From: Culex pipiens pallens
Taxonomy: Eukaryota; Arthropoda; Insecta; Diptera; Culicidae
Assembly: GCF_016801865.2 (NCBI RefSeq)
Contig: NC_068938.1
Span: 188,614,850-188,678,849 of the forward strand
Reading direction: 5' to 3'
Length of the DNA: 64,000 bases
Positions 11,941-22,774 of this stretch are shown here, in pieces (the stretch's first letter is position 1; each line of letters starts with the position of its first letter). The position numbers were made by a program, and so were the translations under genes. The notes beneath the pieces were generated by a model. That model saw nothing but the letters and a program-made list of their open reading frames with translations. It was not told the origin of the DNA and ran no database searches.

Positions 11941-12604
11941 CGTTTTTTAAAATGGACTTTACACTAGTTCAGTGTGACAAAAAGTAAAAATAAATATTTG
12001 TACCAGCCTAACTGAGAATTCATTAAAATCAAAATTACTCAATCGCTTACGCTCAGTAAAGCTTTCCTTAATTTCAGTAAAATAAATTTGGGGTTTGGGA
12101 AGGTGTTTCTAATTAACACACCAAAAACTAGCGCCCAGTTACTATTTATATAATACTATATACATGTAGTTTAGCGTGACGACTTAAACCATCAGCGTGC
12201 CTTTCGATCAACGACGATACAGAAAGGACTTTTTCACCGGGAAAATTCGAAAAATTTATGCACAATTTATGCGACGCCGTGCCTTCCGAACAACTTTGAA
12301 AATCAAAAAAAAAAATCAATTAAGATTATTAAAGCACAAAAAACACAAACCACTGAAAAAAAGACGCTCGAAACAAGAATAATTATGTAAAGCAAACGCG
12401 CTGCCCCACCGTCCACAATCGACTCTTTCTTGTAAAATCAAATTTGCAATCTAATTAGTAGGTTATGCATAAAGTTTTTTTTTTCAAAACGAGTCGTAGT
12501 CGGTTCACCGAGTTGGATAAATACGACGAGTGCTGAAAAAATCAAGTTTTGCAACGAGTTCCATGCAACATTTTTTGCATTTCTGAAAAAAACACCCATT
12601 GAGT
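11941..12604. other. Non-coding DNA with repeat remnants
   Basis: No gene. A remnant of the CCTTCCGA...GAAAGG motif found at 6355-6640 recurs at about 12197-12300. The last 120 bp belong to an older repeat that the large transposon at 12611 has interrupted. Confidence 0.45.
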
Positions 12605-12610
12605 GAAATT

Positions 12611-15600
12611 CAGGGTTGTTACGGACGGCGCGGATCGCGTGGATGGCGCGGATCTGGCGCGGATTTGCTGGCTAATTTTGCTCAGGCGCGGATTTCGCGC
12701 GGATAGCAATTTTGGTAAACAAAATAATTGAGAACGATAGAATTTCTTTCAAATTACAAAGGAAAATATTATTAGGAATTAAATAAATTCAATCTTTTTT
12801 TTAATGAAGAAAATTTTCTTTAAAAATTATTGATTGTTTTTTTTTCTTAATACGAAACTTTGAAATAATCTTCAAGGAGCGATTTTTTTTAATAAATTTA
12901 ACATAACATTACAACTCATTATTTTCAAAACATCTGCTTAACAATTCAAATAAATATCAATTTTATTAAAATCAAAATAACAAAATTCGAAAAAATTACA
13001 GAATTTAAAAAAATTGAAGCTATGAAACTTTGTTTTTTTTTTCAATATAAAAATTAAAATTTTTAAATTTTTGGTTTATAGAAAAAAAAATTAAAGTTTT
13101 GTTGCCACTCTGATTCAGGTAGAATTGATTCTACTCCCAATTATCACAACAAGACGAAATCTACTTAGAAATCTGCTAAAATCTCCGTCTAAAATTTAAA
13201 AAATAAGAAATCTGGAATTCAACAGAATTTACATATTCAAATAAAACAAATAGAATTCATAATTTGAAATTGTCAAAACATACAGACTCAAAAAACGTAA
13301 AAAAGTACGAATTATTAAATTGAAAAATTACGAAAATATTACAATTGAATTTTTTGTTAATTTTAGTTTTTTTAAGAAAGTTCTTAAGTTATCAAATTGT
13401 TAAAGTATTAAATTTTTAAATTATTTGATTATTAAATTATTAGATTATTAAATTATTTAATTTTTAAACCATAAAATGATCAAATTATTAAATTATTAAA
13501 TTATTAAATTATTGAATTATTAAATTATTAAATTATTAAATTATTAAATTATTAAATTATTAAATTATTAAATTATTAAATTATTAAATTATTAAATTAT
13601 TATATTATTAAATTATTAAATTATTAAATTATTAAATTATTAAATTATTAAATTATTAAATTATTAAATTATTAAATTATTAAATTCTTAAATTCTTAAA
13701 TTATTAAATTATTAAATTATTAAATTATTAAATTATTAAATTATTAAATTATTAAATTATCAAATTATTAAATTATTAAATTATTAAATTATTAAATTAT
13801 TAAATTATTAAATTATTAAATTATTAAATTATTAAATTATTATATTATTAAATTATTAAATTATTAAATTAATAAATTATTAAATTATGAAATTATTAAA
13901 ATTATTAAATTATTAAATTATTAAATTATTAAATTATTAAATTATTAAATTATTAAATTATTAAATTATTAAATTATTAAATTATTAAATTATTAAATTA
14001 TTAAATTATTAAATTATTAAATTATTAAATTATTAAATTATTAAATTATTAAATTATTAAATTATTAAATTATTAAATTATTAAATTATTAAATTATTAA
14101 ATTATTAAATTATTAAATTATTAAATTATTAAATTATTAAATTATTAAATTATTAAATTATTAAATTATTAAATTATTAAATTATTAAATTATTAAATTA
14201 TTAAATTATTAAATTATAAAATTATTAAATTATTAAATTATTAAATTATTAAATTATTAAATTATTAAATTATTAAATTATTAAATTATTAAATTATTAA
14301 ATTATTAAATTATTAAATTAATAAATTATTAAATTATTAAATTATTAAATTATTAAATTATTAAATTATTAAATTATTAAATTATTAAATTATTAAATTA
14401 TTAAATTATTCAATTATTCAATTATTAAATTATTAAATTATTAAATTATTAAATTATTAAATTATTAAATTATTAAATTATTAAATTATTAAATTATTAA
14501 ATTATTAAATTATTAAATTATTAAATTATTAAATTATTAAATTATTAAATTATTAAATTATTAAATTATTAAATTATTAAATTATTAAATTATTAAATTA
14601 TTAAATTATTAAATTATTAAATTATTAAATTATTAAATTATTAAATTATTAAATTATTAAATTATTAAATTATTAAATTATTAAATTATTAAATTATTAA
14701 ATTATTAAATTATTAAATTATTAAATTATTAAATTATTAAATTATTAAATTATTAAATTATTAAATTATTAAATTATTAAATTATTAAATTATTAAATTA
14801 TAAAATTATAAAATTATAAAATTATTAAATTATTAAATTATTAAATTATTAAATTATTAAATTATTAAATTATTAAATTATTAAATTATTAAATTAATAA
14901 ATTATTAAATTATTAAATTATTAAATTATTAAATTATTAAATTATTAAATTATTAAATTATTAAATTATTAAATTATTAAATTATTAAATTATTAAATTA
15001 TTAAATTATTAAATTATTAAATTATTAAATTATTAAATTATTAAATTATTAAATTATTAAATTATTAAATTATTAAATTATTAAATTATTAAATTATTAA
15101 ATTATTAAATTATTAAATTATTAAATTATTAAATTATTAAATTATTAAATTATTAAATTATTAAATTATTAAATTATTAAATTATTAAATTATTAAATTA
15201 TTAAATTATTAAATTATTAAATTATTAAATTATTAAATTATTAAATTATTAAATTATTAAATTATTAAATTATTAAATTATTAAATTATTAAATTATTAA
15301 ATTATTAAATTATTAAATTATTAAATTATTAAATTATTAAATTATTAAATTATTAAATTATTAAATTATTAAATTATTAAATTATTAAATTATTAAATTA
15401 TTAAATTATTAAATTATTAAATTATTAAATTATTAAATTATTAAATTATTAAATTATTAAATTATTAAATTATTAAATTATTAAATTATTAAATTATTAA
15501 ATTATTAAATTATTAAATTATTAAATTATTAAATTATCAAATTATTAAATTATTAAATTATTAAATTATTAAATTATTAAATTTTAAAATTATTAAATTA

Positions 15601-17392
15601 TTAAATTATTAAATTATTAAATTATTAAATTATTAAATTATTAAATTATTAAATTATTAAATTATTAAATTATTAAATTATTAAATTAATAAATTATTAA
15701 ATTATTAAATTATTAAATTATTAAATTATTATATTATTAAATTATTAAATTATTAAATTATTAAATTATTAAATTATTAAATTATTAAATTATTAAATTA
15801 TTATATTATTAAATTATTAAATTATTAAATTATTAAATTATTAAATTATTAAATTATTAAATTATTAAATTATTAGATTATTAAATTATTAAATTATTAA
15901 ATTATTAAATTCTTAAATAATTAAATTAATAAATTTATAAATTTATAAATTAATAAATTAATATATTAATAAATTATTAAATTATTAAATTATTAAATTA
16001 TTAAATTATTAAATTATTAAATTATTAAATTATTAAATTATTAAATTATTAAATTATTAAATTATTAAATTATTAAATTATTAAATTATTAAATTATTAA
16101 ATTATTAAATTATTAAATTATAAAATTATTAAATTATTAAATTATTAAATTATTAAATTATTAAATTATTAAATTATTAAATTATTAAATTATTAAATTA
16201 TTAAATTATTAAATTATTAAATTATTAAATTATTAAATTATTAAATTATTAAATTATTAAATTATTAGATTATTAAATTATTAAATTATTAAATTATTAA
16301 ATTATTAAATTATTAAATTATTCAATTATTAAATTATTAAATTATTAAATTATTAAATTATTAAATTATTAAATTATTAAATTATTAAATTATTAAATTA
16401 TTAAATTATTAAATTATTAAATTATTAAATTATTAAATTATTAAATTATTAAATTATTAAATTATTAAATTATTAAATTATTAAATTATTAAATTATTAA
16501 ATTATTAAATTATTAAATTATTAAATTATTAAATTATTAAATTATTAAATTATTAAATTATTAAATTATTAAATTATTAAATTATTAAATTATTAAATTA
16601 TTAAATTATTAAATTATTAAATTATTAAATTATTAAATTATTAAAGTATTAAATTATGAAATTATTAAATTATTAAGTTATTAAATTATTAGATGATTAG
16701 ATTATTAAATTATTAAATTATTTAATTATTAAATTATTTAATTATTAGATTATTAAATTATTAAATTATTAAATTATTAAATAATTAAATTATTAAGTTA
16801 TTAAATTATTAAATTATTAAATCATAAAATTATTAAATTATTGAATTATTAAACCATGAAATTATTAAATTATTATATTATTTTTTTGCCATTTTCTTAG
16901 TTCGGATCATTTTCGGAAACATATTTTAGATTAGAGAAATTTAGAGATGAAAATAATAGAAATTTCGTGTTTCGATTTTCCAGAGTAAAGATTTGGCGAG
17001 AATTATCAAGTACTAAATCCCTAGATTTTATAATTTGGCGATTTATTTTATGGTTTTATTTTTTTTAAATTTTCAAATTAATTTTTTTTTTTTCTAAATT
17101 TGTTTTAATGCAACGATATTTAAAGTGTTGCAAAAAAAATGCTAATATTGTTTCAGAAATGGCAAAAAATGTTCCATTTGGTACAGTGGGATATGAATCC
17201 ACAACTGATCAACGGTACTGATCCAAATGCCTTCTGTATTATTCTTTTTTCGTTTAAAATTTCATTCATTATGTAACTCTCATCTATGTTTGTCGCGGTT
17301 TTTTTATATGGCGCGGATTTCGCGCAGATTGGGTTTTGGGGTCGGCGCGGATCTGGTGCGGATTTTTTCTCGACTTTTCCGTAACAACCCTG
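12611..17392. mobile_element. Inverted-repeat DNA transposon with a satellite interior
   Basis: Perfect 15-bp terminal inverted repeats: CAGGGTTGTTACGGA at the left and TCCGTAACAACCCTG at the right. Flanked by the direct repeat GAAATT (12605-12610 and 17393-17398). Just inside both ends are several GGCGCGGAT copies in the same orientation (about 12637-12705 and 17310-17370). No transposase frame. Most of the interior is the 8-bp array at 13427-16880. The CAGGG end resembles hAT, but a 6-bp duplication is short for hAT, so the superfamily is open. Confidence 0.8.
13427..16880. repeat. 3.4-kb tandem array of the 8-bp unit ATTAAATT
   Basis: More than 400 head-to-tail copies of ATTAAATT, very homogeneous in the centre. 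Single-base variants (ATTATATT, ATTAGATT, ATTCAATT, ATAAAATT) are scattered and denser at both ends, as expected for slippage or unequal exchange. It contains no G or C over long runs. It lies wholly inside the transposon bounded by the CAGGGTTGTTACGGA inverted repeats. Confidence 0.97.
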
Positions 17393-17398
17393 GAAATT

Positions 17399-18564
17399 AT
17401 AAGTCAAATGTTCATGTATTTTGTCAATAAATCGTTTGAATCAATTTTTTTTGAAAAATATTACTTTTCAAAACAAATGCTCAAAAGTTCATCTTTACAG
17501 CACCCATTTCAGTGCTGAAAAGTAGAACTTTTCAGCATTTATTTTGAAGAGTGTTGCTATTCGATTCTGTTATTTTTGGTACAGAAAAGAAGGCTATTTC
17601 GTCGTTCAAGAATGACAGGAAAAGTAAGTAGTTTCACGACGGAATTGCAAAAAGTACTTTACAGAAATTTCGCTTGAAGAGAAAATTTGCTAAAAATAAT
17701 TCAAAAACTAAACATTTACTAAAAATTTAAAGCTGAAAACTAAAAACATTTTTTTCTGAAAATAAAATAAGCTAATACCAAACAATCTTTGCAAAAAAAC
17801 TAAACACATAAAATAATAATAATATTAATAAATAAAGCGTAACAGTCTCAAAGACAAAAGGACAGAAAGAACAAAAATACTAAAAGACAAGAAGACAGAA
17901 AGACAAACAAACGAAAAGACAAAAAGATCGAAAACAACATTACTTAGAAATCCAAAATATGATAGAAATTGATATTTTAACACTTAGGCCTTATCCCACG
18001 GACAGATTCAAATTCAGCGAGCAATGTGTTATGGAATATTATATTTTTTGGAGAATTTTCGGATTTCGTTCGGGTGATACCATACACTTTTTCCTTGAAT
18101 ATTTTACATTTTCAAATATTTTAGATAGAGAGATAAGAAGATTTGTTAAGCGTTCATAGTGCAAGTTCTCCTCTTTCGAACTCTATTATAAATGCTACAT
18201 TCTCATGTATTTGATAAAATTAGTCGTTGAAGGCGTATTTTGCAGGATAAAATGTTGCTGTCTTCGACAAATTAAGTTGGATTAGCGTGCCACCCTATCT
18301 TGAACTATGGAGTTGATCTATATTTGGAGTCATATTCTAGGTCAAAGACCTAAATTTTGGAAAGTGAAAATTTGGCGATGACTTCGAGTACGGCCATTGC
18401 TCAGAAATTGTTGGGCTTTGACAGAACAATACGACTTAAACGCATTTTTTTCAGTGAGGCTTAAAACTAGGTTGGCTCTTTGACATTGGCATACAAACTA
18501 CAAAACGAAACAATTATAGCGAATTGACCTAATCATTTTTCCTTCTCTTTTTTCTCCTTTCCAG
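17399..18564. other. Non-coding DNA before the lines exon
   Basis: No gene recognised. A short palindrome around AGTGCTGAAAAGT...ACTTTTCAGCA lies at 17500-17545, and a purine-rich run of AGACAAAAGGACAGAAAG-type repeats at 17850-17940. The segment ends with a pyrimidine tract and the acceptor TTTCCAG at 18558-18564. Confidence 0.5.
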
Positions 18565-18574
18565 ATTTCAAACC

Positions 18575-18631
18575 ATGCATCTGGACACGACAACATTCTC
18601 CGCCGAACGCATCACGAGGATCCGCGAGTAG
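18575..18631 (+). other. In-frame upstream ORF in the lines leader
   Basis: The first ATG after the acceptor opens an 18-codon frame ending in TAG (18629-18631). This frame is the same as the main lines frame, whose first ATG is at 18719, and no further stop lies between. It could be a translation-dampening upstream ORF, or a site of stop-codon readthrough giving a longer N-terminus. Readthrough is documented in flies and mosquitoes; nothing here proves it. Confidence 0.45.
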
Positions 18632-18718
18632 CCGGCCTCGTCTAGGCTTTTAACGCGCCAAACCGCCAACGTGAGTGACATCAACGCAACCGCGCCGCAC
18701 GAACCCTCCCGCCGCTCT

Positions 18719-21439
18719 ATGGTGCTCCAGAACGAGAAAAAAGACCCGCATCCAAAGGGTGGTGGATCCACCGGAAGTGGCGCCAATGTCGTCGAGTCAC
18801 CGCCGGTGGAATCGATCGGCATGCCGTGCCCGTCGACGGCCACCTCCTCGTCGTCCTCGTCTTCGTCATCCGCCAACGAGCAGCCGGTCATCAAGCGGCA
18901 ACGGATCGAGGCGGAAACGGACGTGGTGGACGCGGTGAACACGAGCGCAAACAGCAGCACGGCCAGTTCGAGCGGGAATTCTTCGAACGGATCTTCGCTG
19001 GTGGCGTCGGCGTGTTCCAGCTCGACGAGTTTGTCGTCGTCGCCGCCGAATTGTAGCAGCAGCGCGAGCAGCACCACGTCGGGTTCGTCGTCGACGACGG
19101 GCTCGATTGGTGGGGGAGTTGGGGTTGGTGTTGTGGGGGTGAGGGATCAACCGACGGTTGGGAGTGGATCGGAGGAGGATTTGAGGTTACGGCAGGTGCA
19201 GGACTATCAGGCGATTTTCCAGGAGGCGATCGCGAAGCAGTGCCTGTGTGGGCTGGAGACGAACGTGCTGTTGATGTCGTTTCAGTCGTATTATGTGTAC
19301 GCGACGGGAGTTGGAAGTGGGGGTCTGCTGGACAGCAGTAGGGGACGGGGGATGGTGAGGCAACTGCAGCCGCTGATCGAGTGGCCGTTCGAGTACTTGC
19401 TCAAGTTTCTGTCCAACGTGCAGCTGTTGTTCGATACGTACTTGAAGCAGAACATCAAGGGAAACATTTGCTCGGGAGTGATGGATTTGTGCAACTATCT
19501 GATCCGGGCCGAGAACCAGCATCCGGAGACGGACTTTGTGTCGATGAACATTGATGAGATTATCGGGTTGTGTAACTACAACAACAAGTTTATCAACTAC
19601 CTTTCCGGGCGGATACTGTCCTCGTTTTTGATCATCATCAAGGACGACCTGGACGATCGGTGGCTGGAGAAGATTGTGGCGAATCTGTTCGACTTTAACC
19701 AGCTGGACATTCTGGCGGTGAAGAAGATCAACTTTAGCCTGGATATCATCAAGCGGATAGTGGAGTGGAAGGACGAAACGGAGCATCCGCTGGATGAGGA
19801 CATTAATGGGGGACCGGGTCCGAGTACAAGTGGTGCGGGTGCAGCTGGAGGTTCCGGAGCGTTCAACGCTCCCTCGCTGGAGAACAACTACTTTGCGACG
19901 CACTACGGAGAGGGAGGAAGCAGTTACTCGGGCAGCAATATCTTCAACCCCACCTCCGCGTCATCTCCCTCGAGTCATCACCACCTGCAGTCAACATCCC
20001 ACCTGAATGTCCCTGGAGGTGCCGCCGCCTCTGCTCCCATCTGCCATATCATCTCGCTGACGGATTCGGAGAGTTTCGACACGACGAGGATCAAGTGCGA
20101 AACGATCAGCATCCTCGGCAACAAGTGGCCCGCGCTGGTCAAGAACATTTCGCACATGATCCGGGCGCCAGCCGTGTCGCAACCGTTGATCGCCCAAAGC
20201 TTGACGGCAATCGCTACCGAAACCTGCATACTCACGTTCCTGCGGCTCTGGGAGAGCATCATCAGCGTTAAGGCGAACCTGTCGGTGGTGGAAACGCAAC
20301 CGTTCCAGTCCCAGCTGGATCACTTTCAGCTGTTGCTGCTGTCGACGAAGAACTCGGTCATTTACAAGCAGATGTTGACGCTGTTCAATGAAGCTCTGTG
20401 CTACGGCAGTACGCTCGCGTTGCAGGACTTTATTCCGGAGGAGGTTGGCAGCTTGGCCCACAACGTGGTGCGATCCGTTAAGGACCATCGGATACTGGAC
20501 AAGATGCCCAAGTCGTCGTACACGAGTGTGCTGGGGTTCATCGGATACCGCGGGGAGGTCATTCGATACCACGACAGTCGGTTGTCGCAGGTAGTGGAAC
20601 CTAACGGGCGACGCGTTGTACCCATCGAGAGCACATCGGGAAGTAGTGCCGGTGGATCGGCAGGACCTACCACGCAATCGCGGTACGATCGAACGCTGCT
20701 GCAAAAGATGGCCCTGCTGGTGCTGAAGGCGGTGGCCGTAATCGTGAAGGAAATTCGATGCGATTCGAGCGATTCCAGCGTGGACAGTAGCGACTTTGAT
20801 ATGCAGGAAATTCAGATGATCGAACGCAGCATCCGGGACGTGGTGCGGAAGCTGGAAACGTTCCTGAAAGCCCAGCTCGAGTTCCACCCGGACTCACACT
20901 TCAGCAAGGTGCTAATCCACTTGTTCGACGACCAGGACGACTACCTGGTGGAGGCCATGGTGTGCACGCTGGACGTCACGTCGGGCATCTCCTTCCGGAA
21001 CAACGCCTTCCCAGAGCTCATCGCTATCCTCAATCCCGTCTACACCTTCATCGAGTTCTCCAACCTCGGTCCAAACATCACACATCTCTTCCTGGACCTC
21101 CTCATCAGCACGGAAACCTGTTTCCTCCTCTTCCTTCTACGCTTCCTCAAGTACATCCGCCAAAACTGGTCCATGTTCACGCAGAGTTGCCTCAACTACT
21201 ACCAGCACAACAGTTACAGCAACGCCACCACGCTGCTACAGAGCTTCCGCAACAGCCAGATAGTCATAAACAACAACAGCAACAACGTCATCCTGGACAG
21301 CGTCATGACGGTGTTGATCAGCTTGCGGCTGCAAATCAGCCGGCTCGTCGCGGACACGCTGTTCCCGTACAACATTGGGCCGATCCTGCGGTTGATCGAG
21401 AACTGCGAGAGTCTCTACGAGGGCAACGAGCTGAGCTGA
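18719..21439 (+). CDS. lin: Protein Lines (Lines/LINS1 family)
   Basis: A single coding exon of 906 residues. Lines is a nuclear and cytoplasmic regulator in Drosophila. It acts in Wingless and JAK/STAT-linked patterning and opposes the zinc-finger protein Bowl, with Drumstick relieving it. Residues 1-150 are a low-complexity Ser/Gly-rich tail with poly-Ser runs. From about 160 the sequence becomes helical and well ordered, with DYQAIFQEAIAKQC, NICSGVMDLCNYLI and NNKFINYLSGRILSS. A Gly/Ser/His linker lies around 355-440. A second conserved block contains TETCFLLFLLRFLKYIRQNW at about 798-817, the family hallmark near the C-terminus. Length fits the fly protein. The ATG at 18719 is chosen because the frame upstream reaches TAG at 18629; a GTG at 18671 is not a plausible eukaryotic start. 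The frame is intact. Recognition rests on remembered family features. Confidence 0.9.
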   Translation: MVLQNEKKDPHPKGGGSTGSGANVVESPPVESIGMPCPSTATSSSSSSSSSANEQPVIKRQRIEAETDVVDAVNTSANSSTASSSGNSSNGSSLVASACSSSTSLSSSPPNCSSSASSTTSGSSSTTGSIGGGVGVGVVGVRDQPTVGSGSEEDLRLRQVQDYQAIFQEAIAKQCLCGLETNVLLMSFQSYYVYATGVGSGGLLDSSRGRGMVRQLQPLIEWPFEYLLKFLSNVQLLFDTYLKQNIKGNICSGVMDLCNYLIRAENQHPETDFVSMNIDEIIGLCNYNNKFINYLSGRILSSFLIIIKDDLDDRWLEKIVANLFDFNQLDILAVKKINFSLDIIKRIVEWKDETEHPLDEDINGGPGPSTSGAGAAGGSGAFNAPSLENNYFATHYGEGGSSYSGSNIFNPTSASSPSSHHHLQSTSHLNVPGGAAASAPICHIISLTDSESFDTTRIKCETISILGNKWPALVKNISHMIRAPAVSQPLIAQSLTAIATETCILTFLRLWESIISVKANLSVVETQPFQSQLDHFQLLLLSTKNSVIYKQMLTLFNEALCYGSTLALQDFIPEEVGSLAHNVVRSVKDHRILDKMPKSSYTSVLGFIGYRGEVIRYHDSRLSQVVEPNGRRVVPIESTSGSSAGGSAGPTTQSRYDRTLLQKMALLVLKAVAVIVKEIRCDSSDSSVDSSDFDMQEIQMIERSIRDVVRKLETFLKAQLEFHPDSHFSKVLIHLFDDQDDYLVEAMVCTLDVTSGISFRNNAFPELIAILNPVYTFIEFSNLGPNITHLFLDLLISTETCFLLFLLRFLKYIRQNWSMFTQSCLNYYQHNSYSNATTLLQSFRNSQIVINNNSNNVILDSVMTVLISLRLQISRLVADTLFPYNIGPILRLIENCESLYEGNELS

Positions 21440-22100
21440 GGTGGCTGGCGACAGCTCGACGGTTTCCCAGTGTGCGTGACATTCCAAGCCGAACGCGGTG
21501 GTCAAAATTTAATAATCAAAACATTTATTTGGCATTTCTTTCTTTTTGGATTAGGTAAAATTTTCGAAAACTGACTAATATTTATCATTTTAGGCTAGAG
21601 CAAAACAAACGTATTCGGAGGAAATAAAATTTTAAAAACGTTCGGTTAAACTTGTTAGTTAGGAATCAAAAAAAGTTTACGTGTTCAAAATTGCAAGAAA
21701 TTTCTGTTGTTTTACATGTCGAAGAAGGAATAGCGAAAACTATAGTGCCTTACGAATTTTTAATCAAATGCAGTGTAATCTTAAAGTCAATAGGTCGTGT
21801 AATGTTAGTGTAAATAAGCGCGAACTGAGCGAGACGAGGAAGTTTGGTTTAGATTTATGTTTGTCGGTTTAATTTATGCTGTAAGGTAATTTATGTTGTG
21901 TAAACACACAGGACCGCCGCTGTAAAGATCGACCCGAAAGAGTACCTATTTAGTATCGGTGTAGTAGCGCTTAGGTTGCTAGTAGCTTTGTGCAAAGTAA
22001 TTTATATTTTATTTGTTCGTTTCTAAGGTTTTTGTACAGACGACTTGAAAGACACTCCCCCCCTCCACATACACACAAACACAAAATAAACTATTTAAAT
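21440..22100 (+). other. Presumed 3' UTR of lines
   Basis: AT-rich DNA after the TGA stop with two AATAAA signals, at 21622-21627 and 22084-22089. The second is followed by a long run lacking coding sense. No other feature recognised. Confidence 0.55.
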
Positions 22101-22774
22101 TTTTCATAAAAAAAGACACAAACAGCGTCCGTGTGCCATTTGTTTGCGAAAGAAACTGCCCCCTTGTACGCGATTCGGAGGATTCGGTTTGATTTATAGG
22201 GCAAAATCCCGATTATTAGCACTTGACGTCAACGGGGTGCCAAAACCTTCGATCGGCGGTTGTAAATAAATCAATAAGCACGTGAATCAGTGATTGCGAT
22301 CGTGTCCCCAAAGCTCCGTGGCATGCGGCGGCTAGGCGTTTGGTTTGTTATCGAGGTGTTTTCGTTCGCTTGCTGGAAGAAATTTGGTTGCGAAATCTTA
22401 TCTTGACCCGGGTTGAGTTCGCGATTGGTCGGCGGTTATGGTTAATAAATCATCTGCTAATGGTGTGATTACTGCCGGGTTGTTGCGTACGAAGCCGATC
22501 CTATTGCTTTGTTGGATTTGTGCAAAGCGTAGAAAGGGAAGAAAGTTATGAAGAAGGAAGAAATATGCCAAAGCTGAGTGGTATGGAAAATATATCCCAA
22601 ACAAGCAGTTTATCTGAGCCTCGCTGGAAGAAACTCAATCATTGGTATGGAATGGTCATAATCATGATCATCATCACCATGACTTGACAGTCAACGAGAA
22701 GCGTCAAATAAATGTAAAGGTATGTGTGATTTATATTCATTTTGTAAAAAAAAGTCGCATTAAAGTTAGTAGAA
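22101..22774. other. Intergenic DNA
   Basis: No gene or clear repeat boundary recognised. Moderately GC-rich near 22150-22500, possibly unique flanking sequence. Confidence 0.45.

Noticed and set aside
18671..18721. Lines start at 18671
   Set aside because: The triplet is GTG inside a possible GTGAGT donor; the first ATG in this frame after the TAG is at 18719.
18568..21505. Long antisense frames opposite lines (up to about 300 codons)
   Set aside because: Shadow frames caused by codon bias of the real plus-strand gene; low-complexity translations and no splice or start context.
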